Origin: Candidatus Nitronereus thalassa
Lineage (GTDB): Bacteria > Nitrospirota > Nitrospiria > Nitrospirales > UBA8639
Direction of reading: 5' to 3'
DNA: 64,000 bases
NCBI RefSeq assembly: GCF_032191465.1
Contig: NZ_JAQOUE010000001.1
Coordinates: forward strand, 806,001-870,000
Shown: piece by piece, positions 45,070 to 54,900 of the stretch
How the letters are laid out: each line of letters opens with the position of its first letter
Position numbering within the stretch: the stretch's first letter is position 1
The notes under the pieces: model-generated
Told to the model about the DNA's origin: nothing
Database searches by the model: none
Seen by the model: the letters and a program-made list of their open reading frames with translations, nothing else
Program-made: the position numbers and the translations under genes

Positions 45070-46893
45070 CTAAAATCCTTCTGCGAAACTGCGAAGTTTT
45101 CGACTTTGGCTTGGATGCCGCAACTTGCGCAACGCCTTGGCTTCAATCTGCCGAATCCGCTCACGCGTGACATCAAAGTCCTGCCCCACTTCCTCGAGCG
45201 TATGGTCCGTGGCCTCCCCGATCCCAAACCGCTTGCGAATAATTTTCTCTTCTCGCGGAGTTAAAGCTCCCAAGGCAGTTGAAATTTGTCGTTGCAGATC
45301 ATAGCGGGTCGCTGCCTCTAAAGGAGAGACGGCCTTCTTATCCTCGATGAAATCACCTAAATGACTATCCTCTTCCTCCCCAATCGGCGTCTCCAGTGAG
45401 ATCGGCTCCTTCGCAATCTTTAAGATCTTCCGCACCTTCTCCAGCGGCATTTCCATCCGCTCCCCAATCTCCTCTGGCGTCGGCTCCCGCCCTAACTGCT
45501 GCACCAGGTGCCGTGAGGTTCGGACGAGCTTATTGATTGTCTCGATCATGTGCACTGGTACACGAATTGTTCTGGCTTGATCGGCAATCGCACGCGTGAT
45601 CGCCTGCCGAATCCACCACGTCGCATACGTACTGAATTTATATCCCCGCTGATACTCAAACTTATCCACCGCCTTCATCAACCCGACATTGCCTTCTTGA
45701 ATCAAGTCCAAAAATTGGAGCCCCCGATTCGTGTATTTCTTGGCAATACTCACCACCAGCCGCAGATTGGCTTCAATCAATTCCGCCTTTCCCCGCTTCA
45801 TCTTCTCTTCGGCACGCTCTAGGATCAGAAACGCACCTTTGAATTCTATGGAGGGCAGCAAGACTTCTTCTTGTTCAATCCGCCGCACCGTCGCCTGTCC
45901 ATCTTGAAAGGAAGAAATCAGTTTTTCTAAGGCCTCATCGCTATAGCCAGTCTTGCGTCGTACAGTGGTATAAACCGTGCGATCCCGCCCCATCTGCCGA
46001 AGAACTTTGCCCGCTTCATCCTTGGGTTTGCCAATCCGCCGGCAACAATCCTCCACGACCCGCTCGGCACTTCGTAGCGAAACACCCTTCTCTTTAATCC
46101 GACGCAACAACTCTTCCCGCACTTCAGGTTGTAAGTTCAATGCTTCCAGCCGCTCGACAATCTGTAATTGAATGCTCTGGAGCTGCTTAGCCAGACGGGC
46201 CTGCTGCGTTTGTGGCGCTTTCCGTCGCTTGGCATAGAGGGTCAGCAAGCTTTTACCCAAGCGTCGGGTTTTTTCAAGCTCAGCCAAGGTACGCAACTTT
46301 AATTCTTCTTCATCTTGATCGTCTTCAACCTCTTCTTCGTCAAGCTCTTCCTCTTCCGTCGCCTCTTGGACAAAGACCAAGTCCCGAACGCGCAATTCGC
46401 CTTTCTTCATGGCCAGTCGCAGCGCATCCAGATAGGTCAGGGTCATGGGCATCCCGGCCACAGCCAAGGCTAATTCATGCTTGCCCTCTTCGATCCGTTT
46501 GGCTAACTCGATTTCCCCTTCGCGCGTTAACAGCGACACACTCGCCATTTCATTGAGATACAACCGAACGGGATCATCGATTCGGCTCAAGGCACCAGGT
46601 GTAAGATCAATTTCCTTTTCATTGTCTTCAGGAGAGTCATCAACCTCCTCTACCGTCTCGCTTTCTCCGGATTCGTCATTATTTTTTTGATTGGCAGATT
46701 CTGGCTCATGGTTGTGATCAGAAGAACCTTCAATGGTGTCATCTCCAAAGGCCGTAAATAACGTGGAAAGTTGATCGGAGGAGTCGGAATCAACGGCCAA
46801 GGGGCCGCGTAATTCATCGTAATGCAGTTGATCCGAGTCTTTATCCATTCCCGAAAGCGGTTTGACATTCCCTAAAAGGCTGTGCTTAGACAT
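45070..46893 (-). CDS. rpoD: Primary sigma factor RpoD (sigma-70)
   Basis: 607 residues. Region 2 is complete ([20 protein letters not shown] ... [19 protein letters not shown]), followed by region 3 ([14 protein letters not shown]) and region 4 with its HTH ([20 protein letters not shown]). An acidic, variable N-terminal stretch and a long non-conserved region ([18 protein letters not shown]) lie before region 2. ATG 46893 follows GGGAGA at four bases. It is the housekeeping sigma factor. Upstream is a long non-coding region and downstream a strong terminator. Confidence 0.97.
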   Translation of the reverse strand: MSKHSLLGNVKPLSGMDKDSDQLHYDELRGPLAVDSDSSDQLSTLFTAFGDDTIEGSSDHNHEPESANQKNNDESGESETVEEVDDSPEDNEKEIDLTPGALSRIDDPVRLYLNEMASVSLLTREGEIELAKRIEEGKHELALAVAGMPMTLTYLDALRLAMKKGELRVRDLVFVQEATEEEELDEEEVEDDQDEEELKLRTLAELEKTRRLGKSLLTLYAKRRKAPQTQQARLAKQLQSIQLQIVERLEALNLQPEVREELLRRIKEKGVSLRSAERVVEDCCRRIGKPKDEAGKVLRQMGRDRTVYTTVRRKTGYSDEALEKLISSFQDGQATVRRIEQEEVLLPSIEFKGAFLILERAEEKMKRGKAELIEANLRLVVSIAKKYTNRGLQFLDLIQEGNVGLMKAVDKFEYQRGYKFSTYATWWIRQAITRAIADQARTIRVPVHMIETINKLVRTSRHLVQQLGREPTPEEIGERMEMPLEKVRKILKIAKEPISLETPIGEEEDSHLGDFIEDKKAVSPLEAATRYDLQRQISTALGALTPREEKIIRKRFGIGEATDHTLEEVGQDFDVTRERIRQIEAKALRKLRHPSQSRKLRSFAEGF

Positions 46894-47717
46894 TATCTCT
46901 CCCAAAAATTTCTAATGATTATATATGGTTTTTTTGCATGGGCCCCAGGGGCAAAACTAATATTCTCGAGGTTACACTAATAAGCCCAAAGGACTCCCCG
47001 TTGAAAAAGCACAATTATATGATCTTGCCAGTTGGACCAAGCGACACACAATACGTAAAATATCTTAATACGTTATTTTACAAAGAAATCGGTCGACGAG
47101 ACTAACCACCAGGACCATGAATCCTGTGGTTTTACATTTGAAGCGAGACTTATGAATATTAAAACTTTAAAATTTGATCGAGGCTTTTAAGTCCTCTATG
47201 TCGAAAAATGTAGGAGCGCCTCACAAAATGGCAGGCGCTCCATAGGGAAAAAACCAATTTATCAAATATTTAGCAAATCAAAAAATTATCTGCACAATTG
47301 AAACACTAACTTGCTATTGCCCTGATGGCAAACCGTTATTGTATACCAGAGTGGCTAATGATATTTCAAGGATAATCGGTCACTTTCAGTATTAGCATAA
47401 CTACCCCCGCAACAAAGTGCTTCATCCTGTAATCACTACTATCAAAACCCATAAATTTCGCAGGGTACATTGTTGGCCCCACCCAAAAGCACTGTCGACT
47501 TTGATCTATTAATCACCTTTTAGGGATGATATATCATGGACCACTCTGCCTCCCATCCCTAGGGAATCAATTCAGTAAAACTCTCCTGGTCAAGAATATT
47601 AAAGAAGCCAAAAAGAAAAGTTGCTAGCGATTAACCAAGAAATACCTAACTTTTCAACCACACATTCAGAAAATCTGACCAAACCCTACCTCTAATTATT
47701 AAGGACGAACACCCCTA
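46894..47717. other. Long non-coding region between rpoD and a membrane protein gene
   Basis: About 820 bases without a credible gene. It holds an 8-base inverted repeat GTAAAATA/TATTTTAC (47055-47062, 47074-47081), a perfect 9-base hairpin GGAGCGCCT/AGGCGCTCC (47213-47221, 47233-47241) with TTTTT shortly after on the minus strand, and a weaker hairpin at 47104-47138. It probably includes the rpoD leader and perhaps a small RNA; I cannot decide. Confidence 0.5.
47213..47241 (-). terminator. Possible attenuator or small-RNA terminator upstream of rpoD
   Basis: A perfect 9-base stem with an 11-base loop, followed on the minus strand by CTACATTTTT. It lies about 320 bases upstream of the rpoD start and would sit inside its leader if transcription begins farther upstream, or end a separate small RNA. 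Confidence 0.4.
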
Positions 47718-49040
47718 ATGCATCAAAAGCAGCCAGAGACATATAGCAGCCCAAGTATGCTCATTGCGTCTACATGGATGCCCTTAGCAGCCAGTTGGCT
47801 ACTCATGGGTTTGGAAAGACCTATCGTGGGTGCCTTTATGGCCAGACTCGCCGCACCAGAAATAAATCTCGCCGCATTTGCGAGTGTGGTGTTTCCTTTA
47901 TCCTTGATTATCGAGTCTCCCATTATCATGCTCTTGGCCGCTTCAACGGCATTATCAAAAGACTGGGAATGGTATCGCCTACTGCGGAACTTTATGGTTG
48001 GGCTGGCATTTATGTTAACCGCTATTCATATGATCGTAGCCTTCACTCCGGTTTTTGATTTTTTGGTAACTACCGTCCTTAACATTCCAGCCCCGATTAT
48101 CGAACCCGCACGAATTGGCATGATGATCATGACTCCCTGGACCGCTTCCATCGCCATACGCCGATTTTACCAGGGAATATTAATTCGATATGGGCAGTCG
48201 CGCTGGGTGGGTGTAGGCACAGCGATCCGACTCCTTGCTCTAATGGTGGGGCTCCTTTGGGGAGTAGGAATGGAATCACTCACAGGCATCGTCATAGGAA
48301 CATTCGCCATTGTATTAGGCGTCCTGAGTGAAGCTGCCGTCATTCGCTTTTATTCCCACCCTATTCTTAAAAAATTGCAACAAATGCCTCCCATTCAAAC
48401 CGAGCCACCAAGTTTTAAAAAATTTCTAAAATTTTATATCCCACTGGCCTGGACCCCGCTGATCACGTTACTGGCACTTCCGATTGCCAGCGCTGCACTC
48501 AGCCGAATGCCTTCTCCCATAGAAAGTTTTGCGGTATGGCCGATTCTCGGAGGGCTTGTCTTTTTATTTCAGGGAATTGGACTGGCTTACCAGGAAGTTG
48601 TGGTGGCCTTAATCGAAAAACCCACCTACTTTTTGCCTTTACGCCGATTCGCCTTTCAATTGGCCATAGGCAATAGTGCGGTGCTACTCTTCATTGCGAT
48701 GAGCCCCCTTGCAGAGTTTTGGTTTATGACACTGTCCGGCCTTTCCCAAGAACTCACGACCTTGGGAAGATCCACCCTATGGCTGGCCATTTTGTTTCCG
48801 GCATTAACGGTGCTCGAGAGCTGGTTCCGAGGCATCCTCGTCCATGCTCATGCAACACGGGGGATCATTGAAGCAGTGGCCTTGTATCTTATCGTCTGCA
48901 CCCTCATCCTGGGATTTGGGATTTATCTTGGAACGGTCACAGGCATCTACATGGGTTACACCGCAGCACTCTGCGGATTAGCTATGCAAACCCTTTGGCT
49001 GAAATTCCGGTGTCAGCAGTTCCAGAAACGTAAGGCGTAA
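47718..49040 (+). CDS. Multi-pass MOP/ANKH-like membrane transporter
   Basis: 440 residues with about ten to twelve hydrophobic segments and a basic end (FQKRKA). The pattern MLIASTWMPLAASWLLMGLE followed by ARLAAPEINLAAFASVVFPL resembles MATE/MOP-type flippases, and especially the progressive ankylosis (ANKH) family, where PWTASIAIRRFYQGILIRYG is a typical stretch. Human ANKH exports pyrophosphate or citrate/ATP; bacterial relatives are uncharacterised. Its substrate is unknown. AAGGAC lies about a dozen bases before the ATG. Confidence 0.72.
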   Translation: MHQKQPETYSSPSMLIASTWMPLAASWLLMGLERPIVGAFMARLAAPEINLAAFASVVFPLSLIIESPIIMLLAASTALSKDWEWYRLLRNFMVGLAFMLTAIHMIVAFTPVFDFLVTTVLNIPAPIIEPARIGMMIMTPWTASIAIRRFYQGILIRYGQSRWVGVGTAIRLLALMVGLLWGVGMESLTGIVIGTFAIVLGVLSEAAVIRFYSHPILKKLQQMPPIQTEPPSFKKFLKFYIPLAWTPLITLLALPIASAALSRMPSPIESFAVWPILGGLVFLFQGIGLAYQEVVVALIEKPTYFLPLRRFAFQLAIGNSAVLLFIAMSPLAEFWFMTLSGLSQELTTLGRSTLWLAILFPALTVLESWFRGILVHAHATRGIIEAVALYLIVCTLILGFGIYLGTVTGIYMGYTAALCGLAMQTLWLKFRCQQFQKRKA

Positions 49041-49078
49041 TCCGCTCGTCACAAACAGAGGGAACGGGGACGATAAGA

Positions 49079-49546
49079 TCAGTCGCTGGGAGGTTCGAAA
49101 TGTCCTGAAGGGCGGGTTTGCCAGGGAACCGTCGCCGTACGCGCCTGCTTGAGCAAACTTCGGAGATTGACTTCCGCAGCGCGTAACAACTTAGGCTCTC
49201 CATGACGGAGCAAAGAGGTCAGAAGCACGTACATCTCGCGATCCGATTGATGACCACGAAGAATGCGTTCCGTCACAGGATCTGGAGAATCAAGGTCAGG
49301 ATAGACGGACTCTTCACCATCGGGATCTCCCAATAACAATTCAATGGCCTTGGGTGTACTGTAAAGCCAGGCGGGGGGAATAGCCAGCCCCTTGGCCAAG
49401 GCCTCGACTATCGATACCAATGGATCAAGCACTCCGGCTTCAATCTCCTCAATCGTCGAACCTTCAACTCCAGAATCAGAAGACAATTTGGAAATTGAAT
49501 ATTGCCTAGCCTTACGCCAAGCTTGAAGAGATTGATTAAGTGGCAT
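49079..49546 (-). CDS. XRE-type helix-turn-helix protein
   Basis: 155 residues. Residues ~5-62 match a Cro/XRE domain (LQAWRKARQYSISKLSSDSG, STIEEIEAGVLDPLVSIVEA, LAKGLAIPPAWLY). The rest has LLRHGEPKLLRAAEVNLRSLLKQAR and a polar tail without a recognised domain. It is convergent with the ANKH-like gene and divergent from the PEP-CTERM genes, which it might regulate. Confidence 0.75.
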   Translation of the reverse strand: MPLNQSLQAWRKARQYSISKLSSDSGVEGSTIEEIEAGVLDPLVSIVEALAKGLAIPPAWLYSTPKAIELLLGDPDGEESVYPDLDSPDPVTERILRGHQSDREMYVLLTSLLRHGEPKLLRAAEVNLRSLLKQARTATVPWQTRPSGHFEPPSD

Positions 49547-50016
49547 AATGCGGGATCATAACGAAGGAGCACTGCCTTCGTCTACCTCTGGACAATGGAC
49601 GGTCCGCCACAAAGTTCTCAGAACCCTGATGAACCTCCCAAGAAAGGAGGGTGTCAAAAGAATTCATACTTTAATCGATGACTAGAATGACAGTTAGTAA
49701 CACTTCGGTATCATTTCATGATTGTGTGTTCACCATGAAGAGGATTCTTTAAGTTCCTGAAATTTTCCCTGTCGGAAATCTTGACATTTTCAAGATTAAT
49801 TCATTTTTTTCATTTGTGTTGTCTTGTTTCAGATTTCAGTTTACTCCTGACTATTGCAGAAAATTCATAATTTTTCCCCGTCAAAATTTTTGTCAGTTTT
49901 TTTCATACGACAAAAGTTTTTTCACCAATTGCTAAACATATAATTCCCAATAACTCTCCGCATTATCAATGACTTGCTCATGATGATACAGAGCAATTCT
50001 GTCAATTTCCTGACAC
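49547..50016. other. AT-rich non-coding upstream region with palindromes
   Basis: No gene seen. It contains TTTTGTC/GACAAAA near 49885-49920 and a TGTCA-6-TGACA palindrome (50000-50015) directly before the sigma-54 promoter. This is a candidate enhancer region for a sigma-54 activator. Confidence 0.4.
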
Positions 50017-50032
50017 TGGCATAAGGTTTGCT
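50017..50032 (+). promoter_or_regulatory. Sigma-54 (-24/-12) promoter of the first PEP-CTERM gene
   Basis: TGGCATAAGGTTTGCT has the GG (-24) and GC (-12) pairs with the required ten bases between, and matches TGGCAC-N5-TTGCW except for the tolerated T at the sixth base. It lies 84 bases before the ATG at 50116. The paralogue at 51211 has the same element. Confidence 0.85.
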
Positions 50033-50115
50033 CTATCACACAACAAGGAAGCTAACGGAATGTAAAAATCTTTACTACTAACCCCACACATTTTACAAAA
50101 GGAGAAAGCAATACG

Positions 50116-50676
50116 ATGAACTACTTTATGAAACACCTCACATTAGGAGCCGTCTTAGGATTGGCTGTCATGGTCAGCGGCGTCGGACAAGCCAACGCCT
50201 TGTTGCTCGGTGAAACTATTCAAACCACCACTGAAAACACAACCTTTGGGATTGTCGATGGTCCAGATAACTCCGTAGTCGGCGTTGGCGTCGAACTCCC
50301 TAATTTTACTGGCCTGGTCGACATTGATTTCTCGGACACCATGATCAAACTAACGGCAACCAGTGACCACACTTTCCTCACTCTACCTTTCAATGGCCTG
50401 CACTTTTTTGATTTCAACGGAACCATTCCCAGTTGGACGGCGTCCCTCAACCTCGGCCTGACCACTGGCGATGTCTCCGGGGCGATCGTCACATTTGACA
50501 ACAATAACATTTACGTCAATGTGTCTGGTCTGACCATTACCGGTGGAGAAAGCATGTTGGTCTTGAATATCGGCGAGACAATCCCTCAACCGGTTCCTGA
50601 ACCCAGCACTCTGCTCCTCTTGGGCACAGGCTTGGCCGGGGTGATTGCCTGGCGGAAACGCACCTCCCAAGTGTAG
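50116..50676 (+). CDS. PEP-CTERM sorting-domain protein 1
   Basis: 186 residues. A signal peptide (LGAVLGLAVMVSGVGQANA) is followed by ~125 residues of beta-rich, Thr/Asn/Asp-rich sequence without cysteine. The C-terminus is the PEP-CTERM signal: VPEPS, a hydrophobic LLLLGTGLAGVIAW and RKR. Exosortase cleaves this signal and the protein is moved to the surface, often with exopolysaccharide. GGAGAAAGCAATACG precedes the ATG. A sigma-54 promoter lies upstream and a terminator after it. Confidence 0.93.
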   Translation: MNYFMKHLTLGAVLGLAVMVSGVGQANALLLGETIQTTTENTTFGIVDGPDNSVVGVGVELPNFTGLVDIDFSDTMIKLTATSDHTFLTLPFNGLHFFDFNGTIPSWTASLNLGLTTGDVSGAIVTFDNNNIYVNVSGLTITGGESMLVLNIGETIPQPVPEPSTLLLLGTGLAGVIAWRKRTSQV

Positions 50677-50726
50677 CCCTGGACTCCTAGATACCACTAT
50701 CGCCTAGGGACCTACTTAAAACACCA

Positions 50727-50769
50727 CGGGCCTCATTTGAAAAACCAAATGAGGCCCGATCGTTTTTTT
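50727..50769 (+). terminator. Rho-independent terminator after PEP-CTERM gene 1
   Basis: A 13-base stem CGGGCCTCATTTG/CAAATGAGGCCCG, then ATCG and seven T on the plus strand. Confidence 0.92.
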
Positions 50770-51119
50770 CTCCACCAAAGTGAAACATGTATGTGAATTC
50801 GTTACCCGTATTTCGTGGAGATCCTTTGTAGTTTCTTCTTTTTTGGGACCAGTAAAGTCCCTTTCCTGAACAGTCGGCGATTTTTACAACAATGTGATCA
50901 GCCGGATATGTTCGGTTGCACTTCTTTGCTACCACTCCTTAATCTTTCCAAGATAATTTAAATTTTCCTTATATCCTTACCCGTCGAACGCTTTTACATC
51001 TTTACTTCTGAGCCCCACGCGGCCTTAGAGATGACCCCTACTTCACCACACGTGAATTTCCCTTCTCAATCAATCGCCTAGACCGAAAATTTCCATGCGA
51101 CCATTCGTCGCTTCCCCCC
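50770..51119. other. Spacer between PEP-CTERM genes
   Basis: About 350 bases with no credible gene. The minus-strand frame at 50687-50935 crosses the terminator and lacks protein-like features. Nothing else is evident before the second sigma-54 promoter. Confidence 0.5.
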
Positions 51120-51135
51120 TGGCATACGCTTTGCT
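51120..51135 (+). promoter_or_regulatory. Sigma-54 (-24/-12) promoter of the second PEP-CTERM gene
   Basis: TGGCATACGCTTTGCT, with the same -24/-12 pattern as at 50017-50032 and only the spacer differing. It lies 76 bases before the ATG at 51211. Confidence 0.85.
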
Positions 51136-51210
51136 ACGTATACCAAACATAAAGACAAAACCCGGGGGCGCCACCCCGGAATAAACTACCCACACTAAGG
51201 AGGATTCACC

Positions 51211-51765
51211 ATGAAACATTTCATCAAACACATCACGCTCGGAGCAGTCTTAGGATTAGCCATGTTGGTCAGCGGTACTGGCCAAGCCCATGCCTTATTG
51301 TTAGGAGAAGACATTCGAACTGATTTTCTCGCTCCTAATACCAGCACTGTTCAGTTCTCTGATGTACAAACCGTTGTTGACCCTGGAGTGGAATATGCAG
51401 ATTTCGCAAACTTAGGCCGCGTGGAGATCGACTTTTCCGCCAATTTGATTAAATTGACAGCCTTAATTGATTATACATTTGATAGCCTCCCCTTCAATGG
51501 CCTGCGCTTCTCAGATGAAAACAGCACCATCCCCAGCTGGATTGCCTCAGTCAATGTCGGGATGACCAGTGCTGGATTATTGGGAAATTTTGGCCTTTCC
51601 CATAGCGACAACGAAATTCTCCTTAATGTCCAAGGTCTCACGGTGAATGCTGGCGAGATGATCGCCTTGAATGTGAAGCCAGTGCCGGAACCCAGCACCC
51701 TGCTCCTCTTGGGCACAGGCTTGGCGGGCGTGATCGCTTGGCGGAAGCGACAGGCCAACGTGTAA
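51211..51765 (+). CDS. PEP-CTERM sorting-domain protein 2
   Basis: 184 residues, a paralogue of the upstream protein. The signal peptide is nearly the same (LGAVLGLAMLVSGTGQAHA), and so are the LPFNGLRF and STIPSWIASVNVG segments and the tail VPEPSTLLLLGTGLAGVIAW followed by RKR. The central region has diverged. AAGGAGG precedes the ATG. A second sigma-54 promoter drives it, so the two genes are tandem duplicates under the same control but separate transcripts. Confidence 0.93.
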   Translation: MKHFIKHITLGAVLGLAMLVSGTGQAHALLLGEDIRTDFLAPNTSTVQFSDVQTVVDPGVEYADFANLGRVEIDFSANLIKLTALIDYTFDSLPFNGLRFSDENSTIPSWIASVNVGMTSAGLLGNFGLSHSDNEILLNVQGLTVNAGEMIALNVKPVPEPSTLLLLGTGLAGVIAWRKRQANV

Positions 51766-51813
51766 GCTGACACACTAACGAAACACAGTAATTCTATACC
51801 TCAATGAAAATAC

Positions 51814-51849
51814 CACGGGCCTCATTCTGAAAACCGAATGAGGCCCGTG
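51814..51849. terminator. Shared hairpin between convergent PEP-CTERM gene 2 and NRPS gene
   Basis: A 14-base stem CACGGGCCTCATTC/GAATGAGGCCCGTG with an 8-base loop. The GGGCCTCAT core is the same as in the terminator of PEP-CTERM gene 1. No clear T run follows on the plus strand; on the minus strand GGTATTTTC follows. It may act in both directions. Confidence 0.6.
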
Positions 51850-51908
51850 ATTCATTCCTACCTTCTTATTTATTTAGAAAAAGATAAGTTATAGAAATAC
51901 CTATACAG

Positions 51909-54900
51909 CTATTCTTTTCGAAGACTCCGCGGAACCGTTTCTATTGTATTCCTCAAAAATTCCGCAAGAACTTGCACATTGGGTTCTTGTAGAAGATGCT
52001 CATGCTTTCCCAGAACAGTCTTCACTTCAAGTCCCCCCCAAGCCACTTCGCTCCACCCCAACCCTTCTTGACTCGAAAATGTTTCATCGCACTGAAAAAT
52101 TGTCAGTGGCCCAGCATAGGGACGAACTTTATAACCCGCTTTCGCTTCTTCACTTGTCACGTAAAGCATATAGTGACTTCTCATGGACAAAGGAATAGGA
52201 AGTCTTAATACCCGCCATGTATAGCACATCCAACGTCGGGCCCTTGGCACTGTGCGACTCCACCAACTCCTCATCATTTCTTTGATACGACTCCAAACAT
52301 AGTGCCCCTTACTGGAACTACTCAACCTCCCCACATTTTCTAAATGGCGACCAAACCATTTTTTAAAAGGTTCCTTTATTCGTTCAGAAGTGGCACGTCG
52401 TCGATAGTTCGGCCCAGGAGTATCAAACAACATGAGCACCGCTACCGTCTGCCCTATTTCTTGGAGTTGCTGGGCCATTTCATAGGCAACAACCCCTCCA
52501 AACGAATATCCCCCCAAAAGATATGGACCCTCTGGTTGGATCCGACGCATTTCATGAAGGTAGGCCTTCGCCATCTCTTCCACTGACGAATGAAAATCTT
52601 TCTTTCCATCAAGCCCTTGCGCCTGAAAACCATACAATGGCTGATTACTCCCAAGGTATTTACCAAGATATCGTAAATACAACCCAGTATCCCCTGCTCC
52701 GGGCACAACAAACATGGGAGTCTGGCCTCCGCCTGGTTGCACTTCTACCACAAATTCCCAATGGGGGGCTTTTCCTTGCTCACGTATAGCCAGGGCGAGT
52801 TGAGCAATAGTTGGAGACCGATACAGAAGAGAAAGAGGCAGGGATTGCCCTAATAAACTTTCCATTCGTGCCCAGAGTCTCACGGCTAAAAGACTATGCC
52901 CCCCGAGTTCAAAAAAATTATCGTGGACACTGATAGGCTTCACCCCCAAGGCCCCCTCCCAAAGACAGACTAATTGGGCCTCTAATGAATCACTTGGCGC
53001 TACAATTGAGTGGTGTGTTCCATAGGATTCAGCATTCAGCTTGGGCAATGCCCGGTAGTCGGTTTTCCCATTTAACGAAAGTGGGACGCGGGCAATTGAT
53101 AAAAAATTTGAAGGAATCATGTACATCGGCAACCACTGCTGGAGAAAGGCTTGCAAGTCAGTCACTAAAGTCGAGGGAATGCCCCCCGACTCTTGAGCAA
53201 TCTTATTTCGCTTTTGCTCCGCCGAGGGGGAAAGGACCATATAGGCGATTATCGCCGGGTGCTCTAACTGCTCATTCAATACAACCACGGATTCCTGAAC
53301 GGCTGGATGAGTTGAAAGCACACCTTCCACTTCAGCCAACTCAATTCGAAAACCTCGCAGTTTTACTTGGCGATCTACCCGGCCTAAAAATTCAATGTTC
53401 CCATCCGCACGGTATCGGCACCGATCACCTGTCTTATAGAGCCTCGCCGTTGCATCTTCCTTGAAGGGATTTGGAACAAACATCTGATCGGTCAGGTCTG
53501 GTTGGTTGAAATACCCCCGTGCCAATCCATGCCCTCCAATATACAATTCCCCTGGCACCCCAATAGGAACCGGTTCTTGACAACGGTTTAAAATATACAG
53601 TTGCACATTGGAAATAGGGCGGCCAATGGGCAGCAAGTCTGATTGCATTTCCTTTATAGGCACTTCATACACGCAACATCCCACGGATGCTTCCGTGGGA
53701 CCATATTCGTTTACCACAATCACTTCGGGATCCTGAATTCTCCAGACATTGATGGTACGCCCCCGTAGAGCTTCCCCACCGACAATGAATCGCTTAACGC
53801 ACCCATCCCGCCCAGGCATTCGATAGGCCAACATATCCATATGGCCCGGAGTCACTTTCAAAAAACTCCATCCCCGTTGACTGGTAAGAACCTGGGGCAG
53901 CGTATCCACTTCTGTAGATTCTGGAAGAAACGTCACTGAATTCCCAACTAACAGTGGCGCAAAAAGACTTGTAACAGCCATGTCAAAACCAATAGAAGAG
54001 TGCACTAAAGAACCTATGCCACCCTTGAGGTGATAGGCTCGGGAACACCAGAACAGATAATTTACCAACCCTCGATGAGGAATCATTACCCCCTTGGGGT
54101 TCCCGGTGGTTCCGGAAGTATAGATGACATAGGCAAGATTATCTGGAGTGGCTAGGGAAGAGGGGTTTGTGTTTGGTTCCTGTTCCAATTCATGATCCAT
54201 CCCGTCTAGACAGACAACCCGTGGCCAAGCCCCTTTTTCTGTTTTTTCGTATTCGACGGCGATGAATTCTGAGTGCGCCTCCTGAGAGCCATCTTGACTT
54301 GGATAGGAATTAGGAGAAGGAATTTTTCCAGATAACGAATTCTCTGTGAAAAGCACAAGCATTTCGCTTTCAGTGATAATCTTTCTGATCCGCTCGGTAG
54401 GAGATGAAAGATCTATTGGCACATAGGCCCCACCAGCCTTCAACACGCCCAGAAGTACAACCATCATATCAATCGACCGATTCAGAAAAATACCGACGAG
54501 TGCATCGGGTCCCACACCAGCCTTCCGGAGATAATGGGCGACCCGATTTGCTCGTTGGTTTAGCTCATCATAGGTCATTTGGAAATCCTCAAAAATGACA
54601 GCTGTGTCATTTGGTGTCTGTATCACTTGCGCTTCAATCAATTCTTGAAGACAGCAATTTGGGTATTCATGCTGTGTGTTATTCCACTCCACAAGAACTT
54701 GGTGCCGCTCTTCCTGAGACAAGAGCGGCAAGGACATGACGGGCTTTTGGGGGCTTTCAACAATCCCCTTCAACAACACCTCAAAATGCCTAGCCATACG
54801 CTGGATCGTTTCCTCTTCGAATAAATCCTTACGATACTCGATGGCACCATTGAGACCATTGACCGTTTCTTCAACAAACATGGTGAGATCGAATTTCGCA

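Noticed and set aside
50687-50935. Minus-strand frame of 82 codons
   Set aside because: It runs through the terminator of PEP-CTERM gene 1 and ends beside its stop.
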